A program made the position numbers and the translations under genes. From assembly GCF_905475465.1 (NCBI RefSeq), contig NC_062252.1, positions 9,548,001-9,612,000 on the forward strand: a stretch of 64,000 nucleotides of DNA. The letters run 5' to 3'. The stretch is from Pieris napi (lineage: Eukaryota > Arthropoda > Insecta > Lepidoptera > Pieridae). Under the pieces are notes generated by a model. That model searched no databases. It was given only the letters and a program-made list of their open reading frames with translations, and was not told the origin of the DNA. Shown here piece by piece: positions 59,801 to 64,000 of the stretch. The first letter of the stretch is position 1, and every line of letters starts with the position of its first letter.

Positions 59801-61388
59801 TGTCTACTTTCCTTTTGTAAATTACTCGATATTTTTTTCATTGATTACTTTTTAAAGGAATTGTAACTTAAAAAATATAAACCTGAGTGATTCAACTACC
59901 TATAGTTCTCGTCGCGTAAAAATAACGCTGGAATAATCTGAGGGGCTCTCCCGCATAGGTACGTTTGGCTTAGCGTAAATTCTCTCCACTCCATTTTTTT
60001 TAATATAACGTCCTAGAGTGGGAAAAGGGCAAGAAGAAGAAGAAAGTTATTAAATTTCATTTGCCTACTTTGCTAAACATTTAGTTTGTAAGTGGGGTAC
60101 CTACATTATATCAATTGAATGCCAGAGAAAAAGCTAATGTATGTATCTACATTAATTTTCTTATTTTTGAAGACTATTTAGTGCTTATATTATCATTTTA
60201 TTATTATAAAACATTGTTAGGTATTGTTTAAAATAATAAAATTATGTTTATATATTTACCTAGTTTCTTATCTGACATACCCAATCATGGGTAACTTTTA
60301 TTAATTTGCAACACTAATCTAACTTATCTGTGAACTGAGTGGTAGCGCCACCGTCGCTTTAGTGCTCGTTCAGACACGGCGGGAACCACGCGGTTTGAAA
60401 ATCACACGGCAACCGCGCGGATCTTATTTACATAGGTGTTTATATAATCGTCCACACATAATCGCGCGGTTAGTCCAACCGCGCGGTTACCGCCACTCAA
60501 CCGCTAGAAAATAGAATCGTGTGGCACCCGCGCGGTCCTATTACTATGAAGATCTTACTCAGCGTTCATTAGCATTGCGGGCACCGCGCGATTAACACGT
60601 CATAACAAGAGCACGCGTGAGCTCGCTATCGCTTCGACACTGAGTTATTTATTGATGAAGTGGAGAGTTTTTCTTCTGGTGACACGCTTACCTCATATGT
60701 GTTTCAGAGCTTGAAATATCTTCCCTGATTAGTTCAATGAGTTCATCAAAAGATTTTATTGACATTCTCAAATAGTCACAAAAAATTCTCTCAAACATTC
60801 TTAAATTGGGATATAGTGTTACAAATTGGCCATGTGTCAGTCGATTCTCTCTGAATCTGCCTTTTCTTTATTTTCTGTATCAACTACAGACACGCAGTTC
60901 CTCTTCGACTTCCATCTTGAAACTGATCGCTAACTAACCGCCACTGTTTAAACAGTCGACATTTTTGCGGTTCAAACCGCTCGATCTGACAATCGCGCCG
61001 TTCCCGCCGTGGGTGAACGAGCACTTAAAAGCGACGGTGGCGCTACCACTCAGTTCACAGATAAGTTGGTGGGACTATACGCATCCAGCACCAAAAGTTA
61101 TGGGACTCAATTCACTCCAGGCAAGAGTCACTATTCGGTCATGTCCAACCCGACTCAAAGAGTCGCGATCGCTGTTGCTATTGCATTGGGACAAATTACC
61201 TATGATAAGCAATATCAAATTGTTATTTGAAAATTTCAAATGACCGATGACTTACCGTTTACTTGAGGTGCTATGACACATAGTGTTCGTGTAAGCAACG
61301 AGCTGAATATCAGCAGACCAGCTGGCGTCATCTTCTTAACCTCGAGACTTAGGCGCCATAGACTTCATCTGGCCAGCTTCTTGGTTAC
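32964..61388 (-). CDS. Dpr-family two-immunoglobulin cell-surface protein, 6 coding exons, 299 aa
   Basis: Coding exons on the minus strand: 61256-61331 (start at 61331; exon begins 61388), 54617-54828, 51462-51675, 40034-40211, 33607-33743, 32964-33046. Phases agree throughout. A signal peptide (residues 1 to about 20) is followed by Ig1 (C87, W99, C150) with SADSRYSLAFEHPNDW and ECQISTHPP, and Ig2 (C196, W210, C256) with DERGQPLQDKFYKEGS, LNYDTKRGG and RLYIANANRNDSGNYTC, all hallmarks of the Dpr family. The end, GENPLAMQ..., then MVLILALIS, fits a GPI-anchor signal or short tail. Possible N-glycosylation at N74, N249, N253 and N283. Dprs are neuronal surface receptors that pair with DIP proteins in synaptic matching. 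Introns reach 11 kb and hold most of the window's repeats. I cannot assign which Dpr paralogue. A 5' non-coding exon must lie above 61390. Confidence 0.92.
33804..34155. mobile_element. MITE with ATTTTGACGYGACR... TIRs, dpr intron
   Basis: About 60-bp inverted ends: ATTTTGACGCGACGTC on the left and ATTTTGACGTGACAACGTC from the right, both continuing through TATAATTCGATGGARCCGG and CACGAAAAAACATGAC. Internal inverted CTTGAAGTGCAA/TTGCACTTCAAG too. Its left end is 60 bases from the dpr exon at 33607-33743. Confidence 0.8.
34156..34514. other. dpr intron, nothing recognised
   Basis: The segment around 34200-34395 resembles 43060-43200 (GATACAAATAATATAAGAAC), so it is an interspersed repeat of unknown type. 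Confidence 0.4.
34515..34800 (-). mobile_element. LINE family 3, RT C-terminus plus 3' end
   Basis: The minus strand codes FFYKIPEALLSMPFNKFKK and NYKVNDYLVDKRA, a typical end of a non-LTR reverse-transcriptase protein, then runs into the 3' end shared with 3265-3670 and 5530-5985 and an AATAAACAT poly-A tail. 5'-truncated. Confidence 0.7.
34801..35434. other. dpr intron, nothing recognised
   Basis: AT-rich; no recognised repeat. Confidence 0.4.
35435..35594. mobile_element. Small inverted-repeat element
   Basis: Termini AAGAAAAAACTTTTTAACCG and its inverse at 35563-35594. The interior (TTTCGCGTGCTTTACAGCG) recurs inverted at 41380-41430 and 48100-48150. Confidence 0.6.
35703..35991 (-). 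mobile_element. tRNA-derived SINE, family A, with target-site duplication
   Basis: Minus-strand copy bounded by a perfect 12-bp repeat TGTGAGTACATA at 35691-35702 and 35992-36003. Confidence 0.85.
36231..36722 (-). mobile_element. MITE with palindromic TIR, one terminus duplicated
   Basis: Inverted relative of 4505-5060: GCGTGTACTAGGTGTACAC palindrome, then GAAGTGAAACTTC (36256-36268). At the other side the terminus with flanking CCAACSCCGATAAAGAAGTT appears twice, 95 bases apart (36591-36627 and 36686-36722). Confidence 0.65.
37169..37375 (+). mobile_element. Helitron 5' part joined to a palindromic MITE end
   Basis: Starts TCTATACTAATATTATAAAG, a typical lepidopteran Helitron 5' end, and ends in CGCGCCAAAAGAAGTATAAC, the terminus of the GAAGTTATACTTC family. 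Confidence 0.5.
37376..38786. other. dpr intron, mostly featureless
   Basis: Contains a TG microsatellite at about 37815-37830. Nothing else recognised in 1.4 kb. Confidence 0.4.
38787..38980 (-). mobile_element. tRNA-derived SINE, family A, internal deletion
   Basis: Minus-strand copy with the GGTTCGAACCCCGG B box and AAGTAGGTGATGAG body; the middle is shortened. Confidence 0.6.
39168..39425 (+). other. Unassigned ORF in dpr intron
   Basis: 85 codons, including NLRYTQRYHPIEPPSRESIK. No recognised family. The only support is openness in a non-repetitive stretch; possibly a remnant of a retroelement. Confidence 0.15.
39659..39908 (+). mobile_element. tRNA-derived SINE, family A
   Basis: Plus-strand copy: AGTGTTGGCCTAGTGGCTTC, B box GGTTCGATCCCCGG, tail GTTGTAGCGCCACTGAT. 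It ends about 125 bases from the dpr exon at 40034. Confidence 0.8.
40310..40684 (-). mobile_element. Short Helitron, close relative of 7230-7582
   Basis: On the minus strand TCTATTTTAATATATATA to GGCCGGTCTGCTAG, 375 bp. Most of the body is identical to the copy in the trypsin intron. Confidence 0.8.
41304..41465. mobile_element. Inverted-repeat element related to 35435-35594
   Basis: Left end AAAGAAAAAACTTTTTAACC as at 35435. Inner arms TTTACAACTATTTAACAT (41350 region) and ATGTTAAATAGTTGTAAA (to 41460) flank CCTTTTGTCTTCAGACACCG. Confidence 0.55.
41466..42147. other. dpr intron, nothing recognised
   Basis: AACCCAAGATGCAC (41049-41062) recurs inverted as GTGCATCTTGGGTT (41677-41690), suggesting an old inverted-repeat element across this region. 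No coding. Confidence 0.35.
42148..42541 (+). mobile_element. Short Helitron
   Basis: 394 bp from TCTATATATATAAAAATG to GCCAGGCCAGCTAG, followed by T. Confidence 0.75.
42542..43949. other. dpr intron, nothing firm
   Basis: Only 43060-43200, which resembles 34200-34395, repeats elsewhere in the window. Chance ORFs only. Confidence 0.35.
43950..44115 (+). mobile_element. SINE family A, old copy
   Basis: ACCAATGGACTTTCTGTC, AAACCAGCATACCTAAGACC and GGTTGTAGCGCAACTTG are diverged family blocks. Confidence 0.5.
44366..44667 (-). mobile_element. tRNA-derived SINE, family A, with target-site duplication
   Basis: Minus-strand copy flanked by TGTACATAACTA (44354-44365) and TGTACACAACTA (44668-44679), 11 of 12 identical. 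Confidence 0.8.
44808..44877 (+). repeat. (TATG)n microsatellite
   Basis: About 17 uninterrupted TATG units. The apparent MYVCMYVC peptide is a by-product. Confidence 0.95.
45005..45211. repeat. Inverted repeat, 34-bp arms
   Basis: Arms 45005-45038 (AATAAATAATAGTTTAAA..., ending CGCG) and 45178-45211 are almost exact inverses. It follows the TATG repeat and may be one MITE with it. Confidence 0.65.
45216..45780. other. dpr intron, nothing recognised
   Basis: The piece GAACGTGACAACGTCATAAA at about 45612 resembles the terminus of the 33804 MITE family. Otherwise nothing. Confidence 0.35.
45786..45918. mobile_element. Partial MITE (33804 family) with an 18-bp triplication
   Basis: Matches the right third of 33804-34155 through GAATTATAAGACGTTGTCAC. 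Three tandem 18-bp units (CGCCTCAGAGCGAGGTAA type) occupy 45793-45846, expanding a segment present once in the other copy. Confidence 0.7.
45978..46140. mobile_element. MITE, CCTTGCGATTCTG-TIR family, complete
   Basis: 163 bp, termini CCTTGCGATTCTGTAACTCA and its exact inverse. Flanks are CAG and TAG. Confidence 0.75.
46406..46797 (+). mobile_element. Helitron, 3' end lost
   Basis: TCTAATACATAAAATTCTAG start, preceded by A, with a body matching the inverse of 26865-27329. No CTAG end. Confidence 0.6.
46798..47780. other. dpr intron, nothing recognised
   Basis: About 1 kb with no recognised repeat or exon. Confidence 0.4.
47781..48075. mobile_element. Chimera of two MITE fragments
   Basis: 47781-47949 is the left half of the 9967-10295 type (GAAGTTATACTTCTTAAGGC). 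It passes at TTACACTGATT directly into 47950-48075, the right half of the CCTTGCGATTCTG family ending AGAATCGCAAGG. Confidence 0.65.
48095..48185. repeat. Interspersed repeat fragment
   Basis: ACACCTTTTGTCTTCAGTCACC and GCACGCGAAACGTCG are shared with 41370-41430 and, inverted, with 35515-35560. Confidence 0.5.
48269..48855 (+). mobile_element. Helitron
   Basis: TCACTACATAGTATAAAAC start and GGGCGGGTCGCTAG end followed by T. The ACGCAACGGATTTTGATGCG block near the 5' end is typical of lepidopteran Helitrons. Confidence 0.7.
49194..49611. repeat. Tandem duplication, two identical 192-bp units
   Basis: 49194-49385 and 49420-49611 read as identical, 226 bases apart, with a 34-base AT spacer. 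Each unit holds the Helitron 5' end plus the 3' half of a SINE. Confidence 0.85.
49222..49775 (+). mobile_element. Helitron containing one and a half SINEs
   Basis: From TCCATATATATAAAATTCTC to TGCCGGGTCGGCTAG. Minus-strand family A SINE at 49250-49385 (truncated by the duplication) and 49476-49703. Confidence 0.7.
49776..50103. other. dpr intron, nothing recognised
   Basis: AT-rich with no feature. Confidence 0.4.
50115..50404 (+). mobile_element. tRNA-derived SINE, family A, with target-site duplication
   Basis: Plus-strand copy flanked by TTATCTTTTAT at 50104-50114 and 50405-50415. Confidence 0.85.
50416..51229. other. dpr intron, one repeat arm
   Basis: 50662-50698 repeats the arm described at 17761. 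The remainder is unrecognised. Confidence 0.4.
51230..51375 (+). mobile_element. LINE 3' end fragment, family 1
   Basis: CCACTAAATTGTTTCCAAACC, GGGTCCCTCAATAAAAGAG and AAAGGCCGGCAACAC are the family 1 blocks; it lacks the final part. About 90 bases from a dpr exon. Confidence 0.6.
51876..52073 (-). mobile_element. Short Helitron
   Basis: Minus strand TCTAATCCTTATATGTATA to CGTCTGTCGGGTCCGCTAG-type end. Diverged relative of 18476-18696. Confidence 0.65.
52205..52460 (-). mobile_element. Fragment of the 9967-10295 MITE, inverted
   Basis: CAAAGACTGGAAAAGGAGTC and CATCTTCCGTGGGCAACTTC match the inverse of 9995-10265. Both palindromic ends are lost. Confidence 0.65.
52754..53160 (+). mobile_element. 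MITE with palindromic TIR and adjoining palindrome
   Basis: Diverged left end GGAGTTATAATTC, intact right end GAAGTATAACTTC (53122-53134) then CTAACGCATGTATATAATTA. Body close to 31370-31763. Confidence 0.7.
53161..53599. other. dpr intron, nothing recognised
   Basis: A 71-codon plus ORF here has no recognised domain. Confidence 0.4.
53600..53824 (-). mobile_element. Short Helitron, inverse of 18476-18696
   Basis: Minus strand TCTTTATATATATAATTCTT to GTCTGTGGGGTCCACTAG. Nearly the same sequence as the NDUFB3-intron copy. Confidence 0.8.
53825..54043 (-). mobile_element. Short Helitron abutting the previous one
   Basis: Minus strand TCTATATAAAATATTATG to GCAGGGAACAGCTAG. Its CTAG end directly touches the TC start of 53600-53824: a head-to-tail pair. 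Confidence 0.7.
54301..54571 (-). mobile_element. tRNA-derived SINE, family A
   Basis: Minus-strand copy, nearly full, ending about 45 bases from the dpr exon at 54617. TTATTTAA is found on both sides. Confidence 0.8.
55053..55170. mobile_element. Single arm of the foldback element at 24828
   Basis: GTCACCATAAAATTGTAAAC, TCTCGCGAGATTGTGAACTG and GTATTATTCGGTAGATTG match the left arm; beyond it the sequence (to about 55260, GCACCTCGCGCGCTGATTGG) is different and GC-richer. Confidence 0.7.
55443..55767 (-). mobile_element. Short Helitron
   Basis: Minus strand TCTAATATATAAAATTCTCG to GTTTGCCCGGTCAGCTAG. 5' half as in 26865-27329. Confidence 0.8.
55768..57470. other. dpr intron 1, no gene
   Basis: 1.7 kb AT-rich sequence. 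A TG microsatellite lies at about 56953-56974. No conserved exon seen. Confidence 0.4.
57471..57545 (-). mobile_element. SINE family A, small old fragment
   Basis: AATAGGCAAGTGATCAGCCACC and CACACACGCTGTTAATTTTT recall the family body. Confidence 0.35.
57820..57950 (-). mobile_element. LINE 3' end fragment, family 1
   Basis: Poly-T, GGGGCAAACGGGCAGGAGGC and ACGGCTTTTTCAAGGATTGG on the plus strand are the reverse of the family 1 end. Confidence 0.6.
57951..58599. other. dpr intron 1, nothing recognised
   Basis: No recognised repeat or exon. Confidence 0.4.
58600..59015. mobile_element. CG-rich MITE with repeated CGATCGTACGATG motifs
   Basis: Inverted ends AGGCGNNGTCCTAATTGG. TCCTAAT or its inverse occurs five times (about 58608, 58690, 58804, 58919, 59001), each near ATCG/CGAT palindromes such as CGATCGTACGATG. 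No transposase, no clear target duplication. Confidence 0.65.
59104..59620 (-). mobile_element. Helitron interrupted by a LINE tail
   Basis: CTAGCTGACCCGGCTAACAT is the Helitron 3' end on the minus strand. An (AAT)n plus CTTTATTGACATATTTG block at 59129-59275 is a LINE 3' end; Helitron-like sequence (GTTGATCGAAGGGTAAAAA) resumes near 59382. 5' border uncertain. Confidence 0.5.
59621..60320. other. dpr intron 1, no gene
   Basis: CCCACCAACTTATCTATGAA at 59726 resembles the outer end of the element at 60321-61067, so a related decayed copy may start here. Confidence 0.35.
60321..61067. mobile_element. 747-bp element with about 65-bp TIRs, dpr intron 1
   Basis: Ends AACTTATCTGTGAACTGAGT continue through GGTAGCGCCACCGTCGCTTT, AGTGCTCGTTCA and CGGCGGGAAC on both sides as inverted repeats. 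The interior has about six ACCGCGCGGT-like palindromes. Two overlapping ORFs crossing the right end are artefacts of the TIR. Its right end lies 188 bases from the dpr signal-peptide exon donor. Confidence 0.75.
61336..61368 (-). promoter_or_regulatory. Upstream ORF in the dpr leader
   Basis: Ten codons (MKSMAPKSRG) and a TAA stop, ending four bases before the dpr start codon on the same exon. It would require re-initiation or leaky scanning for dpr translation. Confidence 0.5.
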
Positions 61389-62009
61389 CTGGAACAAATA
61401 ATATATATAAATAATTGATTCCCAATGTAAAATACTTTTTGTATAAGTTACATAAAATGTATGAAGGTAGGTAGACTCTGCAACATGGACCAAACTTTCA
61501 ATTTTTTTTCCAGCTCATCTTAATATTTTATTTAGAGTAATTAATTATTGATTCCATAAATATATTATGATATATACAAATTTGTATTATATCAGGGAAT
61601 CTTCATACATTTAATCTGTACATTTGCATTTAATCACGCCAGTAGCTATACTAGCTATATTGGTATATGCCAATCAAAAATATTTATGATTGTTTTGCCA
61701 AGAATTGAAAGGTTATATATATATACATATGGTTCTGCCATATGTATTTTTTTTATGTATTTTTACATAGATTGGTAAAATTACCCACGTTCATCATTGC
61801 ACATTCATTATTCCACGTTCTTGGGGAGTAAAACGGTCCATGTTTATTTTCAGTGTATTTCACATTTGTTCACTACACAATTTTCAACAACAGAATGACA
61901 GGAAATGTCATATAAAAAAAATAAACAAATTTCTTTAGTGCCAGTACTTTTGCGCCACAAACAAAATATATATTGAATATGGGATAGGTTCAGTCTCAAG
62001 TTTTTAATT
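61389..62009. other. No recognised gene
   Basis: AT-rich. A CAG acceptor at 61389 shows that the dpr transcript begins further right, but no 5' exon can be identified. Confidence 0.4.
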
Positions 62010-62280
62010 TTTTTAGGGTATTTGGAGGCTGGAAACTTTGCTTCTCAGCCATGGAGGTGCTGCTCTTCTTGGTAATGAGAATAATAAAATACCACTCGTT
62101 TTGGGTGGTGACTTTAACATTAATTTCGCAGTTGAAAATTCAAAACCATTAATTAACTTTCTAGAAGAAAAATTTAGTCTTCAGTTAAATAATAATCCAA
62201 ATACACCAACTACAAATTCATGAACGACAATAGATGCTATTATTACAAGATATTTAGATAATGTTGAAACACGAATTTAA
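62010..62280 (+). pseudogene. Fragment of an endonuclease/exonuclease/phosphatase domain from a mobile element
   Basis: The plus strand reads IPLVLGGDFNINF, with the GDFN core typical of EEP endonucleases, then FLEEKFSLQL and, after an in-frame TGA at 62221, TTIDAIITRYLDNVET. The last block is what I recall from Helentron-type Helitron endonucleases; a LINE endonuclease is the alternative. Broken and truncated, so non-functional. Confidence 0.6.
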
Positions 62281-62464
62281 TTTTATTTAACTATTCTTGA
62301 TTTCAAATAGTATCAAGAATTTCTCAATACCTCTACAGTACTTTTGAATTTACTAATTTCGGACATTCTAAGTAAATGATGTTACGAATAAAAAAATGTG
62401 TTAGATTATATAGTGATTGTAAAGTAAAATCTGTATATTGATTAGATTATGAATGTACATGTGA

Positions 62465-62545
62465 ATTTTTTTTGAACATGGGGCAAACGGTCCGGAATAC
62501 CGCCGCCCATGAACACTTTCAATGCCAGAGGGCTGGCAAAATATA
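62465..62545 (-). mobile_element. LINE 3' end fragment, family 1
   Basis: Plus strand ATGGGGCAAACGGTCCGG, CCGCCGCCCATGAACACTTTC: the reverse of the family 1 tail. Confidence 0.5.
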
Positions 62546-62664
62546 TAAGTATGAATCGATCTACGCGTGTGGAGCCGCGGGGCATTGCTAGTATTTAATA
62601 ATAAGGTAGAGTTTGTTTCGTTTAGTTGGATGAATGTCGTTATTTTATTAAACAAAAACTTCAT

Positions 62665-62721
62665 TTGAATTGATTCATAGGAAGGAATCAATTCAAGTTA
62701 AAGGTTATGACCTTTAACTTG
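62665..62721. repeat. Two overlapping perfect hairpins
   Basis: TTGAATTGATTC/GAATCAATTCAA (62665-62696, 8-base loop) is followed, sharing CAA, by CAAGTTAAAGGT/ACCTTTAACTTG (62694-62721, loop TATG). The centre AGGTTATGACCT also resembles an inverted pair of nuclear-receptor half-sites. Confidence 0.75.
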
Positions 62722-62737
62722 ACCAGCAATGTGTTAT

Positions 62738-63348
62738 GTATATGTTACTGTAAAAGCTCGAACTGCAGTAAATCCTAAGATATTGCAGTAAAACCTAAGA
62801 TCTACCAATTCCTAATGGTAAATGTCCCAAAAGGTTTGCGATTCGAACTCTTACCACCATTCCGTTGGCATTAATGGCACGGTAAATGTTCACAAACAAA
62901 ACATGACTAGCTTATGTAAGCATTATGTTTGTATTTCGTTGTTAAATTCCAAATAGAGAACTACTGATTCATTTAGATAGATATGATAGAGATTGAGATA
63001 TTCAGAGATATATATACGTTACGTGTTTTTTCAAAATAATTTAAATAAGTTGATATTAGTTTGTGCTTATTACTATCATATGATACCTTTATAACACTAT
63101 GTACCTGTTTTGTTGAATAGTTCATTAAAGTAAATAATTAAGAATTACTCATTGTTTTATTCCTAAAACCAACATCTACCAGCTGACAGTGGAAAACCTA
63201 GCATATACTGAATTCGAATGGTAAAAGCTCGAAAAAATCGTCGTATTTTCAGAAATACTTACATTTACCAACTCATGTCGGTAAATCCTAAGACTTACAC
63301 TTAAACCTTAAGACTAACCGTAGTTCGAGCTTTTACAGTAACATATAC
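62738..63348. mobile_element. 611-bp MITE directly upstream of the cuticle gene promoter
   Basis: Inverted termini GTATATGTTACTGTAAAAGC continuing CTCGAACT. Internal repeats of TAAATCCTAAGA type and another GGTAAAAGCTCGAA at 63220. It ends 47 bases before the TATA box at 63395. Confidence 0.75.
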
Positions 63349-63394
63349 AAACATAAGGTCACGGCATTTGGACGTTATAAATATCACCTTTTGA

Positions 63395-63402
63395 TATAAA
63401 AG
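63395..63402 (+). promoter_or_regulatory. TATA box of cuticle protein gene
   Basis: TATAAAAG, 58 bases before the start codon at 63453; a weaker TATAAATA lies at 63376. Confidence 0.7.
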
Positions 63403-63452
63403 GAGGTGAATAAATATAATAGTTTCATATTCACCTCTGAAGATCACCGAAA

Positions 63453-63942
63453 ATGAGACAAGTTTGTAAATACAATTTTAAAATTATTATTAAATACGTA
63501 TAAGTTTATTAATTTAAAATAATATTTGTTCGGATTCCATTCAAAAAGTGTAACATGTATCTCCCTGAAGATCGTCTTGCGACAAATTCAAGTTTACAAA
63601 TAATTCCGATGATTATAAGTATTGTATAACTTTAATTTTTCGAAGTTGGTGTTATTTATATTAAAAAACAAATTAACCTAGTAAACTTTTTTGTTTTCAT
63701 GTTACTATCTATTCCTCTTTCAAAAACAATATTTTTATAAAGTAGAATAGTATTGGATATTTCCATAAATAATACTACATTTTATTACAGATTATTATTC
63801 TGGCCGTTGTCATCGCTGTAGTGGCGGGAGCAGCCATCCCATCCAAAAACTCGGAAACCACAGAGTACTACTATGACCCTAACGAAGTACTGTATTGGCG
63901 CAATGACGTAGATAACATTAGTCTCGGAAAATACAAATACGC
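63453..63942 (+). CDS. RR-type (CPR) cuticle protein, first two coding exons, partial at window edge
   Basis: Exon 1 is only 63453-63461 (MRQ), donor GTTTGT; exon 2 is 63791-63942, acceptor TTACAG, donor GTGAGT at 63943. The product so far is a signal peptide (about residues 1-18, IIILAVVIAVVAGAA), a Tyr-rich stretch (TTEYYYDPNEVLYWRND) and ISLGKYKYA, where the chitin-binding Rebers-Riddiford domain (YKYAYET...) normally starts. A tiny first coding exon followed by the rest of the signal peptide is the standard layout of insect cuticle-protein genes. The protein would be secreted by epidermis and bind chitin. The RR domain itself lies beyond the window, so the RR-1/RR-2 class is undecided. 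Exon 1 is inferred from the TATA distance and phase. Confidence 0.8.
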
Positions 63943-64000
63943 GTGAGTTATTAAAAAAAATTGGATGGATATTTGGTCTATAATGTTTGGTCTAGATTTC

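Noticed and set aside
61009..61230. Two overlapping plus-strand ORFs
   Set aside because: They start inside the inverted repeat of the 60321-61067 element and show no conserved domain.
1..64000. CRISPR arrays, operons, phage or plasmid features
   Set aside because: The DNA is eukaryotic: spliced genes, SINEs, LINEs and Helitrons. Direct repeats present are TE copies with no regular spacers.

Overview
The window is nuclear DNA of an insect, almost certainly a moth or butterfly. The evidence is an AT-rich, TE-dense background with lepidopteran-style tRNA-derived SINEs, short Helitrons ending in CTAG, jockey/CR1-like LINE 3' ends and many small MITEs, together with spliced insect genes. Species cannot be fixed from the sequence alone. 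No bacterial, phage or CRISPR-like content was seen.

Four host genes can be assembled, all multi-exon and mostly invisible as single ORFs. (1) A trypsin-type serine protease on the minus strand (5175-10371): five exons, 259 residues, complete catalytic triad, with a TATA box and GATA-type sites upstream. (2) A complex I subunit of the NDUFB3/B12 family on the minus strand (18215-19953): two exons, 100 residues. (3) A Dpr-family two-Ig neuronal surface protein on the minus strand (32964-61388): six coding exons spread over 28 kb, 299 residues, with signal peptide and a short hydrophobic C-terminal tail. (4) The first two coding exons of an RR-type cuticle protein on the plus strand (63453-63942), running off the right edge.

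Layout: 1-5170 is repeats left of the trypsin gene; 5175-10371 trypsin; 10372-18214 intergenic with SINEs, a hAT element with a perfect 8-bp target duplication and MITEs; 18215-19953 NDUFB3; 20411-32960 intergenic, with a 1.6-kb inverted-repeat element full of a TCTGACGCGCTCGA motif, a truncated 5S rRNA sequence inside a palindrome-bounded repeat, and a 117-bp-stem inverted repeat; 32964-61388 the dpr gene, whose introns hold most of the SINEs, Helitrons and MITEs; 61389-64000 the gap to the cuticle gene and its start.

The genes have no evident shared pathway. I found no convincing new multi-gene system. The most unusual structure is in the repeats: a set of elements whose terminal inverted repeats are themselves palindromes, often with a second palindrome beside one end, and the motif-rich 1.6-kb element. 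Exon boundaries were derived by hand from GT/AG sites and matching phases; the exon lengths add up in frame for all three complete genes.
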